This document shows positions 10,177-25,100 of a DNA stretch of 64,000 bases, one piece after another. How positions within the stretch are numbered: the first letter of the stretch is position 1; each line of letters opens with the position of its first letter. Position numbers and translations under genes: made by a program. Source of the stretch: Mytilus trossulus (Eukaryota; Mollusca; Bivalvia; Mytilida; Mytilidae). Under the pieces are notes generated by a model. That model did not search any database and was not told where the DNA came from. It saw only the letters and a list, made by a program, of their open reading frames with translations. The stretch lies in contig NC_086383.1 of NCBI RefSeq assembly GCF_036588685.1, positions 38,820,171-38,884,170 of the forward strand. Reading direction: 5' to 3'.

Positions 10177-13100
10177 TCATGTATCATTTAAACTTGTTGT
10201 CTTTAATGTATCCTCTACTGTTTGTGTATTGCTCTGTGAGTTTTTATAATATAAGTCTCTAAATGGCTTGTTGTCATAGTGATCAACTGGTATTTGTGCT
10301 GTTCCCATGTCCTCATCCTACAAAAAAAAAACATTTATCTGAATTATATATCTGAAAGTTTAGTTAAACACCAACACACAGTATTATTAGTAACAGTAAG
10401 TGCAAGATTACAAATGTCAAATTTCAACATAATTTATACTGTACATTAGTATCAGACCTATTAACATTTTCAATGGACAATTAGAAATATTTTCCATTGG
10501 ATTATCTCCCCTTAACCAGAAAAATCTACGCTGAAAAAAAATTAAAATGTTCCAAGTAGGGGGGTTAGCTACATTGTAGTTTTTAAACCAGGTCTAACTC
10601 ACCATAATTTTCTTCTTACAGAAAACGCCTGTTCCAAATCGGGAAAAGTGTGATTGTTTTTGACTTGTGCCTTTGATTAATAGCATTTGATATTAAGTTT
10701 TTTAAATGACCCTCCTTTCTGATTTTGCAGTTGAGTTCAGTATTTTTGTTACATTTTCAATTACAAATGGATTATTATAAAATTAAGAATAAAATTGTGG
10801 GATGTGTCAAAGAGACAACAACCCGACCAAAGAGTGGTTACCATTATTTTATGTTGGCCATATTTGTATTGGTATAAATCAGGCCATTAATTTACTTGTT
10901 TGAATATTGTTTTACATTTTTCATGGCCTTTTGTAAAGAATTATACGGTATGGGATTATCTCATTGTTGAAGGCAGACTCTGGCCTATACTTGCTTACTA
11001 CCACATGTGATAGTATTTTGTATGTAATATAATTTTCAATATTTACCTTTGAATCAATAAAATAACATTGAACAAGGTACACCCACCATGTAAATTATAC
11101 ACTTACATAAATCCTTGGCATTTAACTATGGTTATGATAAAATTGAAAATGGGGAATGTGTCAAAGAGACAACAACCCGATCAAATAAAAAAACAACAGC
11201 AGAAGGTCACTAACAGGTCTTCAATGTAGCAAGAAATTCCCGCATCCGGAGGCGTCCTTCAGCTGGCCCCTTAACAAATATATACTAGTTCAGTGATAAT
11301 GAACGCCATACTCATTTCCAAATTGTACACAAGAAACTAAAATTAAAATAATACAAGACTAACAAAGGTCAGAGGCTCCTGACTGAGTCTTCTAACTAGA
11401 CACAAGCTCCATAAAAATACTACCAGTACACTAACCTTGAATTCTTTGCATTTAACCATGGTTATAAGTCGTCGAGATATTCTAGTTGATAATGTTTGTT
11501 CACAATTTGAATCCAGTCTGAGACAGGGGTGTGTTGGCAGATTGTCTTCTGTATAGCTACAAGACAAAGTTTTTCTTATTTTTATTGGCTGATAGCTTTT
11601 AATTAACATAAATACATTTTTTTTTAATTCATTGTTGCATGTGTTGTTATATATGGTAATGGAAATTTGGGCTAAATAAGAAATGTGACTAAATTCCAGT
11701 AGTTTTCAGTCAAAAATTTAAGAAGACAGTTTGGTTGTTTATTGGGATATTTTATTATGGAAATAATGGGACTTAGTGAGTACTGTGGGTTTATTTGTTT
11801 TTGTGAGTATCTTTTTTTGTGGATTGATGAAAACTTTTATTTTCCTGGATATTTGATTACGTGATTTTGTAAAAGTCTGTATACAAGCCTATAGAAAATT
11901 TAAAATTCTTTGAAGATTTAAATTCATGGTTCACCTGGACCCAAAAAATCCAGAAAAAAATGGTATCAAACAGGGCTGAGCTCAATATAGTAGCAGCTAC
12001 GTAGCCGCTTCTTAGCTGCTATCTATATCTATGTAACAACTAGTATATAGCAACACGTTCAATAGTAAAAATCTACGTAGCACTACGTAGCCATGACAAT
12101 ATAGAACGGAGCCCTGTTAAGAATAATAATAAGAACTGGCATTCGGATATCTAATACTTGCATCTGTATGAAGATTATCCTGAAAAGGCAATATTAATCT
12201 CGCATTTTTGTCCCAGCTTAAAAATTCACAATTATAAATGCACACATATAAATCCTCTTCAAACAAATGTGCTCCAACTCCCATCATTATTAATTAAAAA
12301 GGCTTGTGACCAGGTAAAGAATGCTTTCATTTAGAATGAGAGTTTAAAATCAAATATTGAATTGCAGTAAGGATTGGAGCATATTTGAATTATCTCCCTT
12401 TGTTCATAAGATAAAGCTTTTACAATGTAAGCTAATTATTACACAAGGATTTTAAAATTGAATATGGAAATGGGGAATGTGTCAAAGAGACAACAATCAG
12501 ACCATAGAAAAAACAACAGCAGAAGGTCACCAACAAGTCTTCAATGTAGCAAAAAATTCCCACATCCGAAGGCGTCCTTCAGCTGCCCCCTAAACAAATA
12601 TATACTATTTCAGTGATAATGAACGCCGTACTAATTTTCAAATTGTACACAAGAAACTAAAATTAAAATAATACAAGATTTTGATTGCACCAAATGCGAC
12701 CGTAATATCAACTTACGACAAATTTTATTTCTAACCTTTCTCTACTAACAGGAAACCAGAAAACAACTCTACCATTCATGTTCAGGAACCTTGCAGCAAA
12801 GTTTAACAAATCTTTGAAGATGTCTGCCATCTGGTATTCAACACGTTGAGGAATGTGACCATTCTTACTGCAAATAATAAAGAAATGTCTTGATTTATGT
12901 ACATATTTCACGTGATCATAATTTGGTCATATTAAAGACAGGAAAAGTGTTCATTGGTATAAAAAAAAAATAGGAATATAGAAAACAAGATTCATGATAT
13001 TTATGTTTTTGTGTGACAGTCATACAAGTGAGAGGTGTAGCTAGCTATAATACCAGGTTTAATCCACCATTTCTTACATAAGAAAATGCCTGTACTAAGT

Positions 13101-16100
13101 CTGGAATATGACAGTTGTGTCCATTAATTAGATGATTTGAGCTTTTTATTGTGCCATTTGATTAGGGTCTTTCCTTTTTGATTTTTTTTCGGAGTTCAGT
13201 AATTTTGTGATTTTACTATTTAGTCCTTTAAGTTTGGTTAAATATCATTCAATAAGTCGAGGACTACATGACACAGGGGTTAATTAAAAGTCTAGGGAAA
13301 AAAGGGGGGGGGGGGGGGGGTAATTGACTTGTCAATAATGTTATAAGAATATTTGACATTATTATGCTCTCTAACCCTTCCTGATTCCACCAATAGGACA
13401 AAATAAAGATATTTTTTTTATTGAATTCATACCATAATTGTCAACATGATCATTAAAAACACAAAATAAAAGTCATGTTAGTACAAATTCTATACATAAT
13501 CTCGTCATAGATATCATAGATATCGGGATTTAAATTGTTTACACCTGACACCTTTCGTCTACAATATTTGTCAAACTATGAATAGGTAGCAATGACTTAT
13601 ATTTTTTTTCCAAACAAATTATTGTCTTTTTTCTCTATATTTTAGCAAAATTTAAAATCCAAATAATTTATTAAAAAACATCCTGAGCTGAATATTCTAA
13701 AATTTGTGTAGGTTAAATGCAACAAAAGGTTAAAAAATGACTCTTTTATCTTTCAATTAATTTAAAGAAATTAAGGATAAATTCCATACAATGTAAATGA
13801 TTTTACCATGTCTATATTTTCTTAAAAAGTATTTTTTGGCAAATCAAATAGTAAATAATTAACTGATTTTATATTATGAAAAACCATATGCATTTAAATG
13901 CATGAGATTCTCTTTCTTAGTTAACATGCTTATTTCGTAAAATTCTGCTTTTTATCTACCTCCAACTTTCCTTCCCTATTCCACATTATTGCTTTATACA
14001 TGTTATATATCACACATCTACACTTTTTAACTCCCTACATTCTACAACCCCTCAACTCCATATATCCCCCTTTCCAAAAGCATGCCATCCCCAAGGGTTT
14101 GGATGGGGTTAAACGATTAAAGAATAATGCCCTTAAAAAATGAAGATTAGAGAATAACGGAAAAAACAATAGAAGATAAGAGAAAAAAGGGGTTAATTTT
14201 TTGAAGATTAGAGAAAAAAGGGGTTAATTTTTTAATGATTCTAGAGAAAAAAGGGGTAAAAATTAAAAGTTTACAGAATAACAGACCCCCCCCCCCCATC
14301 AAGACCCTCATCCCCCTCTTAGAGGCATGATATCTTTTGTTAACATTTTTATATACAGTTATGAAATGAATAATGGTGAGAAATCAACTTAATCGTTCCT
14401 CATTAAATTTGTTTTTATCTGAATGTGTGATTCACATGAATGCACAATTATTTATATACCTATATATATATTAATCTACTCGTTCTTCTTTAAATGTTTT
14501 ATATAAATAGAGATCAACATAAATGTTAATTTTTATCTCATCATTGATTTAAAAATAACACATATTCAGGTTAATTTAAAGTACACTTATCAGTAATTAG
14601 TTCAAGCAATGATTTTAGAAATGTTCTAAATATAAGACAACAATGGAAAACTGAATAGATAAAAATAGCTCTGTTGGTTAACACAAGAAATAATTGATAT
14701 AAATAGATTTGGTTAAGGCAAACTACCTGTTTAACCTTTTTGTCAATGTAACAACCGGTTGGTTAACGCAAATCCCATAGACATAACACAAAGTTGGTAG
14801 AGTCCATTTAAATTTGTAGGTAAACCACTGATAATAATGTATAAAATTGGACTCATATGAAAGAAGTCAGGTCATGCTTCACTCATATACAAGAAGAAAT
14901 TGGATTTTGATAAGGCTTATTTATTTGTGTCTGCTTGGAAAATAAAAAACTATCTGTTCAAATTTAATAAATTATAAGGATTCTAAGGGTATGGACTATA
15001 CAACTGAAATTAAATTTAAATCTTTTTTACCAGGTAAAGTGTCTTCATTTATTAGTGTTAAATTGAAATTAATTCATATTCATTTTCATGTTGAGTAACT
15101 ATAAAACAACTTTTTTAAGAAACTTAAAAATTCTTAAAGAATTAACATGAAAGTTGCATTTCTCTATTGATAACTACACCATTTGAAAGTAAAATTGTTA
15201 AACAGATATATAATTTGGAACTTGGAATTTTGTGGTCATTTCACTTATTTGGAGTGAACAACACAAAAAGTTGTCTTTCTTAAATTTTGGTTAGAAATTA
15301 ATGTGCTGTCCTCTAGGCATCAACTTAGAACCAATAATTTTTAGACTTGAGAGGATTTATGTGAAAAGATGAATAGAGAAGGCCATTTTTTTTTTTAATT
15401 TGGGGGGGGGGGTGGATCAATCATTTGAAAGGGGATATGTAGTTGGACTAACTGGATACGCCCCTGAAATAAGCAGTGGCAGATCCCCCCCCATATTTTT
15501 TGCAAATCAATGCATTTTATTAGGGACATACATATACAAACAATGTAGTTGGAACCCCCTTTTTATAATTGCTGGGTTATTTTAAATTTAGCATATTGAC
15601 AAATGTTTGGGAAAGCACTTTTTTCTAGAAAAAAAAAAAAAAAAATCCAACCACCCACAATTTATTTATTTGGTTGCCTCCCAACCCCACATTGTATGTA
15701 AATCTGGAACAGCCCTAAACATGCTAAACATAATAATAGCAAAAAAATGGTGAAATTTATATCAGCTGTTTTTCCTAGCTTGTTCTTCCCAAAAAATCTT
15801 AGTCTCAGGTATATGAAATATATATATTGCATTTTTCTTTTGAATATTTGATCTTAAGAATTAAAAATGTTGTTAAATCATTATTTGTGTTTATAAAAAA
15901 ATGTTTTCTTTAGTTGAAAATTATCATTGTAATTATTGATGGTATTTTATTAAATTCATTTCTATCGTTAGAAAAAAAACAAAACATTTTTTTTGTTTTT
16001 GTTTTATTCAAATTACATAGGAATATATTTTTTTACAGAGGTTTACGACTCTACGTGCATAAACTTAAAGAATGCCAACTTTAATGGTAACATACTGCAT

Positions 16101-19100
16101 GTACTGGTAAGTCAAATTGCTTTTTTTCACTTAGCATCATAGTATGATACGATATGCAAATGATATGATTTGCAGATTTGTCATTGATTTAAAAGTTCAG
16201 ATTAAATCTTTTACTGCATGTGTTGTATGGATAATTTGCTAAAAAAAATTACATTTATCTTGTTGATATAGGTTCAGCATTTATCCTGAAACCAATCACA
16301 TTGATATTACATCATTGTAGGAAAGCACTGTGTAGATCTGTGTTAGCAGATATTTATTTACTATTGCTTTTCATGATTTTTTAAAGTCATGTCATTTATT
16401 TTTCAACCAGGTCTAGAAATATGAAACACTGATGATTGAAGGCCCAACGGTCACTTTCAATTTTGGAAGCATTCTTGGGAGAGTAGGCCTTGGTCACCCA
16501 TTATAAAGACTACATATACATGTAAAGTTAATGCAGATTTTTTTTACATGTTCCACATTAAACACAACATTGTTTAATTTGGGGACCCAGGACTGCACCT
16601 TTTCAAAATTTATTCTGGAACTGTATCTGAATTTGTTAGCTTATTTGTTCTTTGGACTATGAATAGCTATTTATACATTGACTATGAAATCATATTTCTC
16701 TAATTTTATAAGATCGTCCCTCGAAAAATGTTGAAAATGTGTATATTTCATTTTTTCTAGCTTCTCTCATGCAATAGGGGTACCTTTTTGGTCACTATTT
16801 AAGAGCTGTGTTTAAATATGAATTGTAACACTTTATATATATAAATAGTGACTAAACAGATTGAACAAATACTTCTCAAGAAACAGAAAAAGAAGATAAC
16901 TTGGAACATCACCAGACTTTGTATGTATAAACAGTTAGATCAAATCAGCAAGTTATGCTTCCCTGTAAGTAGTCAGCAAACAGTGGCAGATCTAGAAATT
17001 TTCATAAGGGGGCCTACTGAATGCCAAATAGAGGGCCCCCTCCGGTCATGCTTCAGTGATTCCCTATATAATCAACTATTTTTTCCCACAAAAAAGGGGG
17101 GGGGGGGTGGGGGCGGGCCCCTGATAATTCCTCTAAAGCTGCCTCTGTGAAATCTATCTATAAAACTGCAGGTAAGGCAAAGTTTAAGTCTATCAAGTTT
17201 TCATACATTTTTTGTTCAAATTTTCACACAATTGTTCAAAAAGCTAAACATACTTTAAGAAAAGTTTCAAACAATGTAAAGTGTTTCATTCCCCAAAAAA
17301 CTTGTGCTTTTCGGCCAAAGAATCATGGCTAATTTGTGAATGAAAGGAAAAGCAGATCCTACCGCATTGCACTCAAGCATTTCAATAGGTCATTTCAGAA
17401 TCTGAAGAACCATGGGTAATTTCATTGTTTGTACCCCAAAATGCAAATTATATGTTTAATACTTCATTGGTTATATTTCAATTGTCTAAAACGTTTTTAA
17501 CCAAATACAACATTTTGGTGTATGCTTTTGAAAATATTATTAGATTCTAAAACAGCGAATTGCAAACTGACCTAATAATTTTGTTATCATGACCATGTCT
17601 ACTGATACAAACATTATAAGTGAGTGAGAATATACCAATTAGTTTTGATACATTTATATTAGGAGGAGAATATAAAATGTGATATGAATATAAACCCAGC
17701 ATTGTACATGACCAATTCAATTTGCTGCAACAAATTCAATTTTGTCATTTTAGACTTAAATGCGATTTAAATTTATACGATTTAGAGAAAAATCCTGCTT
17801 AATTCATATAAATTATTTCAGATTTAAACTATTGCGCAATGCTATGCAAGATTTTATTATTGCGTTTACAACTGTAGCATTTTTCGCAATCATCATGATC
17901 ATAAAAACCTCATAATAATTTTTGAATTTACAGTATTTAAATTTTAGACTAAATTGGTGCTAGCTGAGGTCAAAGTTTAAATTGAAACCTTCTTTGAAAT
18001 AAAATTTTGCAGTCATGCAAGAATTAACTGATGCAGTGAGCCCTTTGAATATTATTTTTATTGGTTTTAACATTGATTGTGTAATAAGTAAATTAAAATC
18101 AAGCTTAATATAATTGTTAAACACATATACACATTTAGGGGACTCTGATCTGTCGATACCTAAATTTTGGCATTGTACAATTCCATGATTTCTCTGACTG
18201 TAAATTGCATCAATTCATTAAATCCCTGTACTGTGGTGTTAGATGTGTACAGATTGATATATAAGTCTTAGACACTTAATTTTTTATTAGTTCTTCATTA
18301 TCTGGAACTACTCTTGTATTTGTGGTTGTGTTAGGTTTTTTTATCTGCTTTTCATTAATCTGATGAGGGAAGCCCATGCATTTCAACTGATGCTTATAAT
18401 TTGTTCCTATGTTGTACTGTTACACCACTGTCCAATGTGAGGTTGTAAGGTGGGATTGGTCCCAGCTAACATGTTAAACCACACCCCATTCTGCATGGGC
18501 CTGTCCAAAGTCAGCAACCTGTAATTCAGGGGTTGTCTGTTGTTGCAGTATATCTGATGGTTCTTTTAGTTGATTATATTGTACATAAGACAGGCTGTTA
18601 TTTTTCATTGGTTTTCTTTGTTCAAGTTGTATTAGATTTGTTCTTTTCGGGCCTTTTATAGCTTCTATGGAGTATGGGTTTTGCTCAATTTTGAAGGCCT
18701 ATAGTTGTTAAATTCTGTGTCATTTCAATGGTCTCTGGTTGAGAGTTATCTGATTGACAATTTTGTCACATCTTATGTCTATGATGATTAAGAAATGAAA
18801 TAAAATCAATATATGCTCCTTAGAGGGCACTTAAATGGTGTTGATTCTTTGGTTGTGATAGTCCAATATTGCCATAGAGGAGCCAAAGGAGTCCGATTAA
18901 ACAGATCCCTTTCCTAAAAACTTCTGAATCCATTGAAACCATACTTGCTAGAAACCTTTAAAATATTTCTAGTTTACTAGTTCATGCAGTCATATTTCTA
19001 TTTCAGGAATTTTTTTAATATTTAGACAAATGACTTGGGTGAGGTATTTAGGCTACTGGGAACCTCTTGTTATCTAACAATTTGTTAAAAAAAATATTAT

Positions 19101-22100
19101 GCTTGAGGCCATAAAAAAGAATAGGTTTGTTTGCCCAAATGCTACCTACCCAGAAAAAAGCTGGCTACTCAAATTCTTTAATTGTCCTGATTTGAAGAAG
19201 TTTTTTTTAATCAGATAGGCATGAAGACTAATAAACACCTGATACTTCAATTTCTCTTTTAAAAAAAAAAGAAAATGTCTACCTACCTACCCACTGTCTC
19301 AACCTTTGGGTAGGGTTTGGGCAAACCAAAATATTTTTAATTGTGGCCTGAGACATAAAAGATTTCAAATAATTTGCAAAGATACTATCAAAATATTCAA
19401 TTTTCTTTTAACTATGGGGCCTAAATTAAAATATTGTTTGTTCTCCTACCCAGAATTTTTTATGTGGGTAGGTAGGTAGGTAAATTATTTTATTTTTTTT
19501 CTGGAAAAATATTTTGGATGTTTATATAATAGTATGAATGTAGGGAGCCGCGTACATCTTTTATCTCTGCATATGCATGCATTTATGTGTCACTTGCTAT
19601 AACCTTCACCTCTTATATATTCTTTTATACATGTATGTGTATATCTGCTCTTTTTTTTTCTTTATTGTGTTCTGCTAGATATATTCACTGCTATTATATA
19701 TGCACCTTTTAATCCTTAATCACACTCTGTAGTGTGCTTTCTGGCTTAGTAATACAACTGCACGTGTCGTGTTGTTCTATTTGCAAATTAATATTAAACT
19801 TGTATACCTTCGAAACATTTCAATGTACTACCGCCACAGTGCTCATACTACTTCAGAATTATATGGGGGAGGTCAATTCTCTTTTGTAATTAATAGGGAG
19901 AAGTGGTGAGATTTGAAAGAGAAGTGCTCATTCGCGCGGTGCGCTACAATGTTTGGATTTTACTATAATATAAAGGGTCATATGTAAATAATGTTCTTTT
20001 TATATTGTTCAATTCATATCTGAGTATACAATTAAAGTAACATTTCATATTAAAAGTTGTTTAAGTTTTACTAAGGTTCTCAGAGGCGGATTTAGGGGGG
20101 CCCAGGCCCCCCCTTTTTGTGAAAAAATTTGGTTGCTTATATAGGGAATCACTGAAGCGTGACTGGAGCAGGGCCCCTCTTAGGTCAGTCAGTGGGCTCC
20201 CACTTATGAAAATTCCTGGATCCGCCACTGGTTCTTGTGAGAAACTACCAACTAAATATTTAATATCTAGCACTATAAAAAATATTTTTTTTATTTTAAA
20301 AAATGTAAAGAAATTATAATATATCAATTACAATTTAATTCAAAACTATCTTGTGTATGAAATTCTGTGTTTCTCACAAAAAAATATAAAAGATATTAAG
20401 CTGGGCCAAAATATATTGATATTGATAGTATAATAGTCTCAAAGTTAAGCAACTTCAATCAATAGTTTGAAACAATCCATAATAAAAATAGGGAATTATA
20501 TACCCCAATCAATTAGATGAAACCAAAAGCCTCTTAATGCGTGTGGAATACGTAATTTCCCCCTTTGGCATCAATATTTTTCTGTCAGCTGTTCCATCCG
20601 TGCGTCCGTAGTAATTATTGTAAAAGTACGGATTTCGGTCATAGCTGGTCCACTTCCGATCCGTAGTATAGAAATCGGTCAATGGCGGACTATTGCAATA
20701 AAATTTACAAAAATAAACGATGTTTGACAAGTAATCTGGTTATTTGGAAAGGAACATGACGTTTTTAATGCAATTAATGGATTAAACAATTACTGGAGGC
20801 AACTTTTATCACGTTAAAATGAAGTAACAAACTTAGTTTGCCGCCAAAATTTAGGTTGATGTACGTTTTTAAGTAACAATCACCGGAACTTGCGGAAATG
20901 CACGAAATGATAAAAAGATGTAGTTTTATCAAATAGCCTGCTACACACCGCAAAGACTACCGGAAATCAAAACCGCATGTAACCCGGAAATCAGCACTCG
21001 ATTCTAAACCGCAACAGGCAAAATTCCGGAATAAAAAAAAAATGTTTTCAAAAACGTCAATAAAATTATTTGGGTCGGGGCGATTTTTTTGGGTCGGTCG
21101 GCTGACAGCAAACAAACAATATTTTAATTTAGGCCTGGAAAAAAAGAGTTGAGGCGTAACACAAAAAACTAAGATGATAAACTAGTTACTGTTGTTCCAA
21201 ATCTCTTGTATGATTTATCTCTGCTATTTGCATGTCAGAGCTTTTAAAATCTTATAAACAATACTCACACATCATCCGTTACCAAACAATCATCTTTTTC
21301 TGTGCCGATTCTTTTGGCTCCCTCTCTTATACCATATGGAGCTGAAATTTAAAAAAAATTGTTTAAGGAATGTTGACGACCAACAGAATTTTAGAAAAGA
21401 TCTTTACCTTTAGGAGAAATAAAAAGAGAGCACTGATATGCTTATTTAATATATAAATGAAACAATTACAAAAATGATCTCATCTTCACGCAGAATACAG
21501 TAATTTATCAAAATGGCAATGATTCATACATTATTACAATTTCATGAAGTTATGCACATAAATAATACTTTCAACATTTAAAATCAAGTTTCTTTTTATG
21601 TTACTCCTATCCAGTCACATTTTCCCCAACAATACAAAACATTGCTAAAATCCTGAAATTAAGCTGGTACCCAACACTTTCACTAAAAATAATTTGGCTC
21701 GTTTCATTTTCATAAAATTTTGTCTAGGTATTTACTTTGACCCTTAAACAAAACTATAAACATTTCAAAAATTTTGAACCTACCGTCTTGTCAGAAAAAT
21801 TACACTGGTTATATAACAGTTTGACAAACACCAAATTTGATCATTGAGAAGCTTAATATTCCTTTTACAACACAACATAATTAAAACGTGTAGCTGACTT
21901 TACAGAGTTATCTCCCTGTAGTGTTAGGTTACTTAGGTACCACCTTAAAGTATGCTAAATCAATAAGACTACATTGTATTACAAATTGAGTATTGTTTAT
22001 ATAAAGCTTTATATGTACAGAATATACCTATCAAATAACAGAAGGTTAGCTACATGTATTTATTGAATAAGGATGCATGAATTTACTGCAGACAAGTGCT

Positions 22101-25100
22101 TTGAGCTCCAGGTTTTTGATACGATTTTTTTACTACTTTAAAAAAGTGTGGACTGCTAAACCTTTGTAACAAAGATTGTTTTGCCTCAACAGTTCCTTGC
22201 GTTCCTCGATTGATTTGGCTCTGAACCCACGACATTCCTGCTAAATGTCCAGAAATGAAATTTACATCTATTTTCAAGATTTCTGAATGTTTTTCCACAG
22301 GAAACCCACTTGACTAAAGATCAAATATATGTTTAAATATATTCAAATAAAACTTACGATCGGTAATAATAGCATCATACATTGGCTGGCATCGCCACAT
22401 TTTATGTTTAGATGAGTCTGCTACAAGTATGTCTAAATAATGATGACCTAAGCCATACTGAGAGAGGTTGCTATGGATACTCTCATCTGCTAATCTCTCT
22501 TTCTGGTTGTGTCTGCTTGGTCTTGCTTTGGCATGTAAAAGTAAATAGTCAATATCTGTTCCCATGACATACCCACCATGATGAGCACAGGCAACTAAGA
22601 GACTTCCTGTTGTCAAAATATAGTGTATGATATATTCTGTTTAAGTTTGAAAAATTTCATCAATTTTGAAGATTTGTTAAATTTTAATGATGAAACTATC
22701 TTTTCTTATTAATAACGCTTAATTTTACCATATAATATTACCACTGAAGGTGTCCAACTCTTAATAGCCCCTGTGTGTTAATTAAGAGACATGTGATTAC
22801 TTCCTTTTTTTCAGGGAGAGGGGAAGAAGGGGGTTGTAACAATGGGTGTCTATCAAAAGTTGCTGAATCCTGCAAAAATAATGCATTCTAAATCAAAAAA
22901 AATAATCAAGATAAAGGTCCCTCCCCCTATCTATTCTTCTGTCAATAGTGACTACAAATATCTATTTTCTTAAAAGTGTGGTAAAAGAATTTCTCTAAAA
23001 TAGATATAGGAAGATGTGGTGTGAGTGCCAATGAGACAACTCTCCATCCAAATAACAATTTAAAAAGTAAACCATTATGGCTCACACCGAACAACAAGCT
23101 ATAAAGGGCTCCAAAATTACTAGTGTAAAATCATTCAAACGGGAAAACCAACGGTCTAATCTATATAAACAAAACGAGAAACGAGAAAAACGTATATATT
23201 ACATAAACAAGCGACAACTACTGTACATCAGATTTAAACTGTTTACACAATATAGGTCTCACATGTGTGACTTATTTATATATAATGCAAATTCTCAAAT
23301 GTGATTGGTCCATAAGAATTTTTTTCCTTGGTTTAGCCTTTGATATACCAGGTAGATCACTATGCCAATTTCATTGTGATAAAAGATATTGAAAGAAGAA
23401 CTAGAGGCTCTAAAGAGCCTGTGTCGCTCACCTTGGTCTATGTGAATATTAAACAAAGGAAGCAGATTGAAAATTGACTACAAAGGTCAATAACTCCTAC
23501 AGGGGTCAATTGACCATTTCGTTCATGTTGACTTATTTGTAGATCTTACTTTGCTGAACATTATTGCTGTTTACAGTTTACCTATATCTATAATAATATT
23601 CAATATAATAACCAAAAACAGCAAAATTTCCTTAAAATTACCAATTCAGGGGCCGCAACCCAAAAACAGGTTGTCCAATTCATCTGAAAATTTCAGGGCA
23701 GATAGATCTTGACCTGATTAACAATTTAACTTCATGTCAGATTTTCTCTAAATTATTTGGTTTTTGAGTTATAAGCCAAAAACTGCATTTTACCCCTATG
23801 TTCTATTTTTAGCCGTGGCGGCCATCTTGGTTTGATGGCCAGGTCACCGGACACAATTTTTAAACTAGATACCCCAATGATGATTGTGGCCAAGTTTCAA
23901 ATAATTTGGCCCAGCAGTTTCAGGGGAGAAGATTTTTCTAAAAGATTACTAAGATTTACGAAAAATGGTTAAAAATTGACTATAAAGGGCAATAACTCCT
24001 AAAGTGGTCAACTGATCATTTTGGTCATGTTGACTTTTTTGTAGATCTTACTTTGCTGAACATTATTGCTTTTTACAGTTTATCTCTATCTAAAATAATA
24101 TTCAAGATAATAACCAAAAACAACAAAATTTCCTTAAAATTACCAATTCAGGGGCAGCAACCTAACAACGGAATGTCAGATTCATCTGAAAATTTCAGGG
24201 CAGATAGATCTTAACCTGATTAACAATATTACCCCATGTCAGATTTGCCCTAAATGCTTTGGTTTGTGAGTTATAAGCCAAAAAATGCATTTTACCCCTA
24301 TGTTCTATTTATAGCCATGGCGGCCATCTTGGTTAGTTGGCGGGGTCACCGGACACAATTTTTAAACTAGATACCCCAATGATGATTGTGGCCAAGTTTG
24401 GTTAAATTTGGCCTAGTAGTTTCAGAGGAGAAGATTTTTGTAAAAGTTAACGCAGGACGACGCCGGACGACGACGGACGCCGGACGCCAAGTGATGAGAA
24501 AAGCTCACTTGGCCCTTCGGGCCAGGTGAGCTAAAAATACATAACAAGAATGTGTCCTCAGTACACAAATGCCCCACTCGCACTATCATTTTCCATGTTC
24601 AGTGGACCGTGAAATTGGGGTAAAAACTCTAATTTGGCATTAAAATGAGAAAGAACATATAATAGGGAACATGTACAAAGTTTGAAGTCGATTGGACTTC
24701 AACTTCATCAAAAACTATCTTGACCAAAAACTTTAACCTGGAGCGGGACAGACGGACGGCCGGACGAACAGACGCACAGACCAGAAAACTTAATGCCCCT
24801 CTACTATCATAGGTGGGGCATACAAAATAATGTTGAATCAGCATTTAAATAGGCAAAATCAAGACTGACAATTCTAACCTAACCATGTGAATTCCATACA
24901 TACCTGTACCTACAAATGGATCAAATACCACACTGTTCTGTTTAACCTGTCCTAAGTTTGACATGATTAGTGATAATCCAGCATCCATGCTAGTGTTACC
25001 TATAAAATAAAATATTCTAAGATCAATTAATATTAGATTGATTGATTGTTGGTTGTTTAACGTCCAATTAATATTAGAAGACCAATGATAACCTTGCATT

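Noticed and set aside
20509..20730. 73-codon minus-strand frame in TRMT11 intron 10
   Set aside because: No homology recognised; the TRMT11 exon chain is complete without it.
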